64,000 nucleotides of DNA. Source: an uncultured Pseudohongiella sp. (GTDB taxonomy: Bacteria; Pseudomonadota; Gammaproteobacteria; Pseudomonadales; Pseudohongiellaceae). The DNA is taken from the NCBI GenBank assembly GCA_951812965.1, contig OX638341.1, forward strand, positions 2,462,438 to 2,526,437, written 5' to 3'. The notes beneath the pieces were generated by a model that did not search any database, was not told the origin of the DNA, and was given only the letters and a program-made list of their open reading frames with translations. Of this stretch, positions 39,164 to 46,956 are shown one piece after another. Numbering within the stretch: position 1 is the stretch's first letter; each line of letters opens with the position of its first letter. The position numbers and the translations under genes are program-made.

Positions 39164-42100
39164 TCAGGATAAATTTCTGGTGTAGTCGCACTCTGGATAG
39201 TTTGAGCAGCCATAGAATCGCTCAAACTTACCCATTCTTTCTTCGAGCCATCCCTCACAGGCAGGGCAATGATCGATATTCACGTCACAGTCACGGCAGT
39301 GCCACCCCGCACCAGACTTGACTGGCAATCCATTCCCACACTTCGGACAGGCGCGCACCGTGTATTCACACAAGGGGAAATTCGAACAACCATAGAAAAA
39401 GCCCCCATTTTTCGCATTCTCCCGGCGCAGCAAGCTCCCTTTGACACAACGCGGACACGATACGTCAGTTTCCGGTGCTCGCCCAAATACCCCAACCTCA
39501 TACCCACGGCCAGTCAATTCATTAACAAAAGAGGAGGGCGCACCACCGTCGGCCAGCAGAAAAACCTGCCGTTTCGCCCGCGTAAGCGCAACATAGAGCA
39601 AACGCCGTTCCTCCGCATTGGGGTGCGCATCCGACGCCGCCAGCACGAGATTGAGCAGCGGGTCGTCGTCTATCTCCGAAGGAAAGGCGTACTTGCCGGT
39701 GCAAACGCCAAGCACCACGGCGTAGTCGGCCTCAAGGCCCTTGGAGCCATGAATGGTCCTCCAGGAAAAGCGTAATTCCGGGTATCGCGATCTCAGCGCT
39801 GCCATATGGCGAGGTCGAAGATGCTTGTATCGGCCCAACAGCAGCACTTCGGACGTTCCCTCGTGCCGGCGCGCATCGTCGGCAATTCTGTCGAGTGCTT
39901 CTTTCAGCAATGAGAGGCCGTTGTCACTGGGGAGGCCGATCTGGACAGCCGGTCGTTCCGCCTTGTTCCTGGCGCGAACGGTCTTGCTGATTTGCGCGGG
40001 ATTGCGCAACACGAATTCGGTGGCGACCTCGGCGATGTGGTCGGAGCAGCGGAACGTCGTTTCCAGGTCGATTCGTTCGTAATCGCCAAACCGCTTTCCG
40101 AATTCCTGCATGACGGCGATGTCGGAGCCGGCGAACCGGAAGATCGCCTGCCAATCGTCGCCGACCGCGAACAGTCGTGCGCCCGGGCAGTTGTCGAGCA
40201 AAGCCTTGAGCAAGGCTGCGCGAGAGGGCGAGATGTCCTGAAACTCATCGACCAGGATGTATTTGAATCGACTGCGGAAGCGCCCGGACTCCACCAGTTC
40301 GGTCGCCCGATTGATCATGTCGTGGAAGTCGATTTCTTCCGAGTTGGTGAGCGTTTCCTGGTAGCGTTCGTATATTGGGCCGAATACAGCCAGGAATGCT
40401 GATGCCCGCGCCGGGTGCCTGTGATTCACAGCCCGTCGGGCTATTTCGGACAAGGACAACCGGCTGCCTTTGAAGTGTTGCAGGAATGTCGCCACCAGGC
40501 GTGTGAACGGATCGAGCCTTTCCTGTTGCTGCAGGATTTCGAATACTTGTTCTTGCGGGATTGGCGCCAGGGCGACGCCATGAGCCGCCAGTTTGCTCGT
40601 CAGGTTGCGGAGCAGCTTGCCGCCGGCATGTTCGTAGCTGAAGGTCTCGATCAGTGTCGTTTCGTGCTCGGCGTGACGCTCGCGCTTCCACTCCATGCCT
40701 TGGAGATACTCTTCCTGGTCGACGAACGACGCGGTCTTTCCGTCGGCGTTGATTCCGAAATGCTCGATGTAGATGCCATGCTCAGGCAGATAGAAGTCGG
40801 GCTGGTACTGGCGTTTTTCTGATGTTGCGGTTTTGTGCTCATAAGGCGCTTCGTACTTGTACTCGATTCCATTGAGATAGAGGAAGTTGGCGATCTCGCA
40901 TTCCTCGAAGCTTTTGACTACCTCTCCCTGTAGCGTGCGGATGTTGAACTTGCGGATGTAGTCCCAGTATTCACCCCAATTCTTGAACTCGTGCTCGCTC
41001 GCGTAGGGTGCGAACTCGGCCTGGAACCATTCCCGCAGGATGTTCGAGAGCTTTGAGTCTGTGAACAGGTCGGCGACGATGCTTCTCAGCAATTCGAACA
41101 ACCTTTTCTCTTTCTTGGCCTCTGGGGCAAGGGAAGGGCGCTTGCCTTCGGCCTTGCCGATAATTCCCATGCCTAAGCTGTGAAAGGTGCTGACGGTGAT
41201 GCGGCGAGCGGTTGTGGTGCCGAGACGGGCGTGGATTCGTTCCTTCATTTCGTCACGAGCGGCGCTGGCAAAAGCGAGCAAGAGCAGTTCGGACGGATTT
41301 CGACGCGCTCTTTGGAGAAGCCATCCAGCCTTGGCCACAATGACCGAGGTCTTGCCACTGCCGGCAGCCGCGATTACGAGATTTCGATGCTCGTCGATCA
41401 CGACGGCCTTGCGCTGCTCATCCGTCAGGGGCCGTGCCTCGATCGTATCGAGCAGCTCGCGCGAGCGAAACAGTTCGTTGACGATGTATATCTCGTTGGC
41501 CTTTGTTCGGGCTTCTTCCGGTGCTTCCAGAAATGTGAGGGCATTCCGAAGCATCTGGATCTCCGGAGCATCCGCCAGGGCTCTCGGCCACTGCCCCGTG
41601 ACCTGGCTGGCGGCATTCTGCGCTTCGAGTACAAGCTCCCGCATCTCCGCCATGGTGAAATACTTCGGCGGGTCAGAAAGCGCGGCAATGCGGTCGTGGA
41701 CTGGCTTCAGCGTTTCGACGAGTGAAGCAAGGAGCCGCTGCCACCAATCGTGCCTCGCGGTTTCCACTGCGTCGCCCAACGCAGCCGCGGCTTTGCGGGA
41801 CAGACCGGAAATTCTTGCGCTCCCGGAGTCGTAACGAAGGCGCAGACTGGACCAGACCAGGCCGTCGGTGACTTCAACCTCTTCCAGATTGCAAAGCGGC
41901 ACGATGACGGGCAATTTCCCGAACATCAGCCGGACGGTTTCGTCATTTACCGACGCCGCTTTGGCGTTCCGCGGGCGCAGAATCGCGAACAGGAACGAGG
42001 CAAAGCCGGCTCTCCTGGTCTCGAATGCCGCACCACTCGGCGGATTCGATAGGTATGGACGGTGCTCAGACGGCAACGATTTCGCAGTTCTTGTTCTCAA
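39164..42100 (-). CDS. Helicase IV-like SF1 helicase with nuclease-like insert and zinc fingers
   Basis: A 978-residue protein. An N-terminal domain like that of HelD (NLEEVEVTDGLVWSSLRL) precedes Walker A AAAGSGKT (residues 244-251). Between motor motifs there is an insert with QYQPDFYLPEHGIYIEHFGI that resembles a PD-(D/E)XK nuclease strand pair. Walker B LVDEFQDISPS, GDDWQAIFRFAGSD, and the SF1 motifs TIHGSKGLEADYAVVLG and LLYVALTRAKRQVFLL follow. Three C-terminal CxxC zinc modules (CPRCVKGSLL, CPKCGNGL, CPACEGWLEER) with CSNFPLCEY/CSNYPECDY resemble topoisomerase zinc fingers. The first usable codon is TTG at 42100; the true start may be slightly downstream. Role: DNA unwinding in repair, or defence by context. 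Confidence 0.82.
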   Translation of the reverse strand: MRTRTAKSLPSEHRPYLSNPPSGAAFETRRAGFASFLFAILRPRNAKAASVNDETVRLMFGKLPVIVPLCNLEEVEVTDGLVWSSLRLRYDSGSARISGLSRKAAAALGDAVETARHDWWQRLLASLVETLKPVHDRIAALSDPPKYFTMAEMRELVLEAQNAASQVTGQWPRALADAPEIQMLRNALTFLEAPEEARTKANEIYIVNELFRSRELLDTIEARPLTDEQRKAVVIDEHRNLVIAAAGSGKTSVIVAKAGWLLQRARRNPSELLLLAFASAARDEMKERIHARLGTTTARRITVSTFHSLGMGIIGKAEGKRPSLAPEAKKEKRLFELLRSIVADLFTDSKLSNILREWFQAEFAPYASEHEFKNWGEYWDYIRKFNIRTLQGEVVKSFEECEIANFLYLNGIEYKYEAPYEHKTATSEKRQYQPDFYLPEHGIYIEHFGINADGKTASFVDQEEYLQGMEWKRERHAEHETTLIETFSYEHAGGKLLRNLTSKLAAHGVALAPIPQEQVFEILQQQERLDPFTRLVATFLQHFKGSRLSLSEIARRAVNHRHPARASAFLAVFGPIYERYQETLTNSEEIDFHDMINRATELVESGRFRSRFKYILVDEFQDISPSRAALLKALLDNCPGARLFAVGDDWQAIFRFAGSDIAVMQEFGKRFGDYERIDLETTFRCSDHIAEVATEFVLRNPAQISKTVRARNKAERPAVQIGLPSDNGLSLLKEALDRIADDARRHEGTSEVLLLGRYKHLRPRHMAALRSRYPELRFSWRTIHGSKGLEADYAVVLGVCTGKYAFPSEIDDDPLLNLVLAASDAHPNAEERRLLYVALTRAKRQVFLLADGGAPSSFVNELTGRGYEVGVFGRAPETDVSCPRCVKGSLLRRENAKNGGFFYGCSNFPLCEYTVRACPKCGNGLPVKSGAGWHCRDCDVNIDHCPACEGWLEERMGKFERFYGCSNYPECDYTRNLS

Positions 42101-42202
42101 TTCTCGACCGAACCAATCCGCGTGGCATATTCCTTTCGGTGGTCCGTAGCCTACTGAATCAGGGTGCCGATTTCATCCTGGGTTGAAGCCGAATTTTCAG
42201 GT

Positions 42203-42280
42203 CAGTCCTCAGAACGCGGTTTCGGGCGCACGTTGGGCAATTTCTTTCATGTCCTCTTCTTCGTCCTCGCGTTGATGGCT
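42203..42280 (-). pseudogene. Collapsed copy of the XRE antitoxin-like gene
   Basis: The minus strand reads QREDEEEDMKEIAQ then RAPETAF and a stop. These match two separate parts of the intact gene at 44027-44362 (HQREDDEEAMKDAA and RAPETALRVLT), with the helix-turn-helix between them deleted. Flanking sequence at 42130-42340 also matches 43955-44520, including a shared GATGGCTGCGACA...GTGCCAGGATGCC stretch. The rest of 42101-42430 holds no gene. Confidence 0.6.
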
Positions 42281-42379
42281 GCGACAGGCTCAGACGGTCA
42301 AGTTTAGTGATGTGCCAGGATGCCGAATGGGTGTCCTGAAGGTTTTCTCAAGTTTACTGCGTTCATGATAACGTTGGCC

Positions 42380-42392
42380 GGTGGGTGTCCCA
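42380..42392 (+). repeat. Solo RAYT-element end
   Basis: A perfect GGTGGGTGTCCCA preceded, as in the RAYT elements, by a GTTCATGATAACGTTGGCC-like stretch (42360-42379). No transposase accompanies it. It sits 39 bases upstream of the HAD gene. A weaker copy (GAATGGGTGTCCT) is at 42326. Confidence 0.7.
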
Positions 42393-42430
42393 AAGAATCT
42401 GCTGCAAACCAAGAAAAATGGAGTATCTGA

Positions 42431-43099
42431 ATGAATCTACTTTTTGATATGAACGGTACGCTATTGGAGTCTGGCAATGCGGTAGAAGATGGAATTAGGT
42501 ATACCTTATCTCGATTCAATATAGATATGTCAAAGAGCGCTGACTTAAGCGAATATGTTGGCCCACCACTAATAGAGATATTTCAAAGCTTACTTCAAAA
42601 TCCGAATGATCAAGATGTAGCTGATGCGTTAGATATTTATAGGAAAAGGTATCGAGATAAAGGATTTGGGCTTACCGCCAAATATGAAGGGATAGAACAA
42701 ATACTTGACAGAGCGAAATACTGTAACCACAAGATATACCTTGCAACTTCGAAATCATTTAGCTTGGCAAGTGAATTATTAGTGCATCAGGGAATTATAG
42801 GCTATTTTGATGGTGTATATGGCGCTGAACCAAGTGGGTTAAGGTCAGACAAAGAATCACTAATTGCCTTTATCATTAAGGACCGGAATATGAATAGAAA
42901 AGATACTGTAATGCTTGGAGATCGCAAACATGATATCCATGGGGCTATACACAATAATATTAAGTCTATCGGTGTTCTATGGGGTTATGGTTCAAAAAAT
43001 GAGCTTGTGAAGGCAGGCGCGGATTATTTGGCTAGATCGCCCCATGAGATACTAGGCTTTATTAAGTGCGTAAGTTTCCCCAAAAATGACACAGTTTGA
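42431..43099 (+). CDS. HAD-superfamily phosphatase (phosphoglycolate phosphatase-like)
   Basis: A 222-residue protein with HAD motif I LLFDMNGTLLESGN (nucleophile D6, acid/base variant N8-G-T instead of D-G-T), motif II near YLATSKSF, and motif IV VMLGDRKHDIHGA. The cap region between motifs I and II is helical, as in PGP-like enzymes. Motif I has DMNGT in place of the usual DxDGT, so the second aspartate is replaced by Asn, which may reduce or change phosphatase activity. The gene is strongly AT-rich compared with its neighbours and lies just after a solo RAYT end, which suggests recent acquisition. Confidence 0.8.
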   Translation: MNLLFDMNGTLLESGNAVEDGIRYTLSRFNIDMSKSADLSEYVGPPLIEIFQSLLQNPNDQDVADALDIYRKRYRDKGFGLTAKYEGIEQILDRAKYCNHKIYLATSKSFSLASELLVHQGIIGYFDGVYGAEPSGLRSDKESLIAFIIKDRNMNRKDTVMLGDRKHDIHGAIHNNIKSIGVLWGYGSKNELVKAGADYLARSPHEILGFIKCVSFPKNDTV

Positions 43100-43122
43100 A
43101 ACTGGAGTTTTTTGTTGCCACG

Positions 43123-43468
43123 CGCCGTTTGCTTTGCTGTCGAAGTCCGGCCGACCTTTAAGACCGGCGTGAATCGTATTGCCGCAGTCAAAAGGGCCGG
43201 AATCCATCCAGAATTTGTAGGCGCTGAATGCTTCCTGGGAATCGTACTTTCCTTGCCTGACCAGCATCCGGGCAAGAAGCAGCGCCATCTCTGAATCGTC
43301 CGTCGGTTGTCCGGCTATGGTGTTGTGAGTTCCACCATCAGCCAGGTTTCGCACACCTTTGGGGTAGGACCTGCGAATTTCCTCGTCCGAACGGAACTCA
43401 ACAAGGCTTCCAAGAGCGTCTCCTGCCAACTGCCCCAGCAGGCAACCCTGCGCAAGTTCGATCATCAT
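43123..43468 (-). pseudogene. ADP-ribosylglycohydrolase-like 5' fragment (copy B)
   Basis: From ATG 43468 it follows copy A closely (GQLAGDALGSLVEF, PTDDSEMALLLARMLV) through DFDSKANGA, then homology stops at about 43123 and unrelated residues run to 43052. It keeps the first metal motif but lacks the second (GDTDTNA), so it cannot be an active hydrolase. Confidence 0.8.
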
Positions 43469-43527
43469 GAAACTCGTCCGCAATCTGCGAGACCTATTTG
43501 CCTCGCCGATCCGAAGCTTAGTGAATG

Positions 43528-43809
43528 CTATATGGCGTCAATGGCTAGCAGCGACCCCACCAATCCGAGGAAGGTGACCAAATACCATACCTTCACGGAT
43601 TCCATGTCTTTTTTGGTCGCCATTTGCTCCTTCAAGGAGGCCAGGTCAGCTTTGGTCGCCATTTGTTCCTTCAGTGCGGCTACATCGACTCTGGTGGCCA
43701 ATGGGGCCACCGCCGCGACGATGGATTCCGCGATGGCTTCGGACTGGGAACGGGTCATGCCGGATCCTTCCAGTTTGCGCGTCGCGGCCAGTATATCCTG
43801 CGCTTCCAT
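43528..43809 (-). CDS. DUF1640-like coiled-coil membrane protein, copy B
   Basis: The 93-residue product appears identical to that of copy A (38778-39059), with the same TTGGAG ribosome site and the same 59-base spacing to the hydrolase fragment. Only scattered silent or flanking base differences are visible. That this gene is kept intact while the adjacent hydrolase copy is truncated suggests it can act alone or was copied recently. Confidence 0.75.
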   Translation of the reverse strand: MEAQDILAATRKLEGSGMTRSQSEAIAESIVAAVAPLATRVDVAALKEQMATKADLASLKEQMATKKDMESVKVWYLVTFLGLVGSLLAIDAI

Positions 43810-43932
43810 GTTAACTCCAAGTTTTAGGTGAAATTGATGTGATTGGCGACAGTTGCAAGTCGCCTTATCCTGCAATCGAAAGCGTAGACGCAAAAGCGCC
43901 GGTATACGTAATTTCGGGAGAATTTGTTGGCC

Positions 43933-43945
43933 GGTGGGTGTCCCA
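43933..43945 (+). repeat. Solo RAYT-element end
   Basis: A perfect GGTGGGTGTCCCA following TTGTTGGCC, in the upstream region of DUF1640 copy B. No transposase is attached. Weaker relatives occur at about 44509 (GAGTGGGTGTCTC) and 47587. Confidence 0.65.
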
Positions 43946-44026
43946 GAACAACCGGCATGTTCCTTTCGGAGGGCCATAGTCCACTGAACCGGGGTACCGA
44001 TTTCATCCCGAATCGAAACTGATCTT

Positions 44027-44362
44027 TCAGGTCAATACGCGGAGTGCGGTCTCCGGAGCCCTGTCGAGCACTTTTAGCAAGGCGCGCGCCGCGCCAGTCG
44101 GAAAGCGCTTCCCCTGTTCCCAGTTTCGGATCGTCTCATGCGGCAAATTGATGCGTCGGGCTAGCTCAACCTGGGTTAGTCCGAGTCGCCGGCGCACCCG
44201 GCGTGCGTATCGGGCCGCATCTTTCATGGCCTCTTCATCGTCCTCTCGCTGATGCAGGGCGACCTGCTCCTCGGTAGTGGCATCGATTACTGCGAGGTCC
44301 ATCTTTCCCTTGGGAAAAGTGCTCGGATCATCTGGGTCAACTTTGACGCGCGTTGTGCTCAT
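44027..44362 (-). CDS. XRE-type helix-turn-helix protein (antitoxin-like)
   Basis: A 111-residue protein with a C-terminal helix-turn-helix: RLGLTQVELARRINLPHETIRNWEQGKRFPTGAARALLKVL. The N-terminal half (DPSTFPKGKMDLAVIDATTEEQVALHQRED) is of the kind seen in antitoxins paired with BrnT toxins. The preceding sequence on the same strand (44337-44468) encodes the last part of a BrnT-like toxin, so this is probably an orphaned antitoxin. It would bind DNA and repress its own operon. The start ATG 44362 lies within the end of the toxin relic, as in overlapping toxin-antitoxin operons. Confidence 0.75.
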   Translation of the reverse strand: MSTTRVKVDPDDPSTFPKGKMDLAVIDATTEEQVALHQREDDEEAMKDAARYARRVRRRLGLTQVELARRINLPHETIRNWEQGKRFPTGAARALLKVLDRAPETALRVLT

Positions 44363-44468
44363 AGTGTCCGATCTCTCTTGTATTGGCCTTGCGGGCCAAA
44401 ATGATGCGGGTAACCATACCTCGCATAGTGTAGACAACGACATATGTCCGTTCGTTGATGGCTGCGAC
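44337..44468 (-). pseudogene. BrnT-type toxin 3' remnant
   Basis: The frame reads INERTYVVVYTMRGMVTRIILA then RKANTREIGHYEHNARQS and stop, matching the C-terminus of BrnT ribonuclease toxins (VVVYTERG...RIISARKAxxxExxxYE). The N-terminal two thirds are missing; the sequence upstream is the shared repeat also seen at 42280-42335. The stop overlaps the antitoxin start region. The toxin would be inactive. Confidence 0.65.
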
Positions 44469-44527
44469 AAGCTCAGACAGTCAAGTTGAGTGATGTGCCA
44501 GGATGCCGAGTGGGTGTCTCATGGATT

Positions 44528-44810
44528 GGTCAAAAGGGTTGGAATCCAGCCAACATTTGTAGGCGCTGAATGCTTCCTGGAAATCGTACTTTCCTTGCCT
44601 GACCAGCATGCGGGCAAGAAGCAGCGCCATCTCTGAATCGTCGGTCGGTTGTCCTGCTATGGTGTTGTGAGTTCCACCATCAGCCAGGTCTCGCACACCT
44701 TCGGGGTAGGACCTGCGAATTTCCTCGTCCGAACAGAACTCAACAAGGCTTCCAAGAGCGTCTCCTGCCAACTGCCCCAGCAGGCAACCCTGCGCAAGTT
44801 CGATCTTCAT
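44528..44810 (-). pseudogene. ADP-ribosylglycohydrolase-like 5' fragment (copy C)
   Basis: From ATG 44810 it matches copy A through EAFSAYKCWLDS, then homology ends at about 44528 beside a weak RAYT-end motif (GAGTGGGTGTCTC). It is shorter than copy B and has only the first metal motif. Confidence 0.8.
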
Positions 44811-44869
44811 GAAACTCGTCCGCAATCTGCGAGACCTGTTTTCCTCGCCGGTTCGAAGCTTAGTGAATG

Positions 44870-45148
44870 CTATATGGCGTCAATGGCTAGCAGCGCCCCC
44901 ACCAATCCGAGCAAGGTGACCAGATACCATACCTTCACGGATTCCATGTCTTTTTTGGTCGCCATTTGCTCCTTTAATGCAGTAAAGCCGGCCTTGGGCT
45001 CTTCCCGCATTTCGGCAAAGCCGTTCTTGGTCTCCTTCCTCAATTTGGCAATGTCGGTCCTTGTGGCCTCCAGGTCCTTGCGGGTGGCCAATGGGGCCAC
45101 CGCCGCGATGATGGTTTCCGCAATGGTTTCGGACTGGGAACGGGTCAT
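44870..45148 (-). CDS. DUF1640-like protein, copy C, original start codon lost
   Basis: Codons upstream of ATG 45148 still spell SEAQDILDATHKLEASG, equivalent to codons 2-17 of copies A and B, but the initiating ATG and ribosome site are gone; a TAG lies 10 codons further up. The break coincides with the 3' end of copy D, so a deletion seems to have joined the two. Only the internal ATG (MTRSQSETIAETI) could start a 92-residue product. The coiled coil has diverged (LEATRTDIAKLRKETKNGFAEM), but the membrane tail (VWYLVTLLGLVGALLAIDAI) is kept. Confidence 0.6.
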   Translation of the reverse strand: MTRSQSETIAETIIAAVAPLATRKDLEATRTDIAKLRKETKNGFAEMREEPKAGFTALKEQMATKKDMESVKVWYLVTLLGLVGALLAIDAI

Positions 45149-45212
45149 GCCTGATGCTTCCAGTTTGTGCGTTGCGTCCAGTATATCCTGCGCTTCCGAC
45201 GCCGATCTGAAG

Positions 45213-45560
45213 TCAAATGAATGCTATGCCAGCGGTAATAGCTAGAAACGACCCGTGAACACCGAGCAAAATAACCAAAAACCATACCTTTACGGACTCC
45301 ACATCTTTTTTGGTCGCCATATGCTCTTTCAATAATTCCAGGTCGATCTTGGTGGCCATTTGTTCCTTCAAGGAGTTAATGCTGGATTCCAAGTCGGCTT
45401 TGGTTGCTTTCAGGTCCGCTCTGGTGGCTTTCAAGGCCGCTCTGGTGGCTAGCGGCTCCACGGCAGCGATGATGGTTTTGGCAATGGCTTCCGACTGAAA
45501 GCGGGTCATGCCGGATTCTTCCAGTTTGTGTGTTGCGGTCAGTATATCTTTGGCTCCCAT
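45213..45560 (-). CDS. DUF1640-like protein, copy D
   Basis: A 115-residue variant with an extended coiled coil made of ATRADLKATKADLE-type repeats and LKEQMATK units, and a C-terminal membrane helix (VWFLVILLGVHGSFLAITAGIAF). The start is ATG 45560; the ribosome site is weakened (TTGCAG in place of TTGGAG). No hydrolase fragment follows it. Upstream it shares the conserved about 60-base block found before the other copies. Confidence 0.7.
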   Translation of the reverse strand: MGAKDILTATHKLEESGMTRFQSEAIAKTIIAAVEPLATRAALKATRADLKATKADLESSINSLKEQMATKIDLELLKEHMATKKDVESVKVWFLVILLGVHGSFLAITAGIAFI

Positions 45561-45756
45561 GAGAACTGCAAGTTTTCGATGAAATTAATGTGATCGGCAA
45601 CAATTTCCTGTCGCCATATCCTGCAACCTTGAGCGTAGGGGAAGAATTTCCGGAATGCGTAATTTCAGGAGAATGTTTCGGAGATCAAGCGCTCCCAGGG
45701 AGATTCCGCGACTGCGCGTGGAATGACAAGGGAGGGCAAATTCTGGACACCTACGC

Positions 45757-45822
45757 CGGGAAGCGGTGGGTGTCCCAGAGCTGCCGCTCCGGGAAGCGGT
45801 GGGTGTCCCAGAGCTGCCGCTC
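45757..45822 (+). repeat. 33-bp perfect tandem repeat containing RAYT-end motifs
   Basis: Two identical 33-base units (45757-45789 and 45790-45822), each with GGTGGGTGTCCCA in the middle flanked by CGGGAAGC and AGAGCTGCCGCTC. The flanks GAAGCGG and CCGCTC are partly complementary. Confidence 0.9.
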
Positions 45823-45844
45823 ATCGAAAAAATCGGGGCGGGCG

Positions 45845-46036
45845 CTATCTGTGTGCTAGGTCCTCCTCTTTGGTCATCTGAGGTCCATACAATTTCTCCG
45901 CTTCCTCCGGAGTCAGTTTGTCCGCCTCCTCCTGCATCCTTTCATGGAACTTATCCGGATCACCTTGAAACCGGTCTGGGTTCGGCTTGTCGTACGGCCA
46001 ATCCGGAATTTGACGGTCATTTTTTGAAGTTTTCAT
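45845..46036 (-). CDS. Small acidic protein of unknown function
   Basis: A 63-residue charged protein, MKTSKNDRQIPDWPYDKPN at the start and PEEAEKLYGPQMTKEEDLAH near the end, preceded by a strong AGGAG ribosome site 6 bases before ATG 46036. I do not recognise it. It has no signal peptide or membrane helix. Good ribosome site and biased composition favour a real gene. Confidence 0.55.
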   Translation of the reverse strand: MKTSKNDRQIPDWPYDKPNPDRFQGDPDKFHERMQEEADKLTPEEAEKLYGPQMTKEEDLAHR

Positions 46037-46136
46037 GATTTCTCCTAATCTGGTCGTTCGGAATATGTCATCTCCAAATTTCGCGGTCGTGAGCGCGATC
46101 GCGCTCCAAGTCGGTTATCCACGTATTATGGTCGGT

Positions 46137-46520
46137 TCAGTTCGCGGATGGCGGTATCAGGCCCCCGTATCTGTTTTCCCCTGGGTCGCTCGGCGTGATC
46201 AGCCACCAGATAACGACCGGAATCCCCACAATCGAAATGGCCCATAGTTGGTCCCATCCGCTGCGGCCGATGTCGTGGAGACGCCTGGCAGTCACGGCAA
46301 TTTGAGGTATCAGAATTGGCAGTAAAATAATCACCCATTGCCCTGAGGTAGGCGTAAATATCCAGCCGATTACTGTCTCCAGGAGGTAGATTACAAGATA
46401 GAACAACCAGAATTCCGCCCGAGAGGCGCGGTCGTCAAAGTTGAAGTACCTGGAGGTCAGGCAAATTCTGACGGCTTCGATAACATTCATGTTGTCGCGA
46501 GGCGCCATGCTTTTATCCAT
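46137..46520 (-). CDS. DUF805 inner-membrane protein
   Basis: A 127-residue protein with the DUF805 signature: FNFDDRASRAEFWLFYLVIYLL, then hydrophobic helices, TARRLHDIGRSGWDQLW and a last helix IVGIPVVIWWL. The family is widespread and of unknown function. ATG 46520 is used; alternatives are 46508 and 46490, since none has a clear ribosome site. The gene ends 384 bases later amid unremarkable sequence; the FitB toxin gene ends 25 bases upstream of it. Confidence 0.8.
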   Translation of the reverse strand: MDKSMAPRDNMNVIEAVRICLTSRYFNFDDRASRAEFWLFYLVIYLLETVIGWIFTPTSGQWVIILLPILIPQIAVTARRLHDIGRSGWDQLWAISIVGIPVVIWWLITPSDPGENRYGGLIPPSAN

Positions 46521-46545
46521 GGAAAATTGGAGGGGAAATACCGGA

Positions 46546-46956
46546 TCAGGTCCAGGGATCAACGACCGAGACGCCTGAGGCCTCAAAATCGCGTTTGTCT
46601 CGTGTCGCCACAGGCATCTTGTGTACTCGGGCGGTGGCCGCGATTTGAGCATCGGCGATGTTGAGCCGTCGTCCGAGCCGCTCGGCGTTGGCCGCAATAT
46701 CTCCATAAACTTCGGCAGCGCGCTCGTCGAACGCGAATATTCGACCTTTGAATTTCTCTTTCGTAGCCTGCCAGAAACGAAGCAAACTGGCCTTGCGCGC
46801 GCCTTCGGGGAGCCGTGCGACACCGTAGCGTAATTCAGCAAGCGTTACGGTTGAAAGTGCAAGCAATTGCTCATTTTTCGCCAACCATTCGACCACGCGT
46901 TTTGAGGGCGCGGGTTTGGTCAGTTCGGACAAGACATTCGTATCCAGGAGGATCAT
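46546..46956 (-). CDS. fitB: PIN-domain toxin (FitB/VapC type)
   Basis: A 136-residue PIN ribonuclease: ILLDTNVLSELTKPAPS (D4), TLAELRYGVARLPEG (E about 42), LNIADAQIAATA (D about 102) and ATRDKRDFEASGV (D about 122). The acidic residues expected for metal-dependent RNA cleavage are present. The start overlaps the stop of the antitoxin gene (ATGA), a standard toxin-antitoxin layout. Confidence 0.88.
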   Translation of the reverse strand: MILLDTNVLSELTKPAPSKRVVEWLAKNEQLLALSTVTLAELRYGVARLPEGARKASLLRFWQATKEKFKGRIFAFDERAAEVYGDIAANAERLGRRLNIADAQIAATARVHKMPVATRDKRDFEASGVSVVDPWT

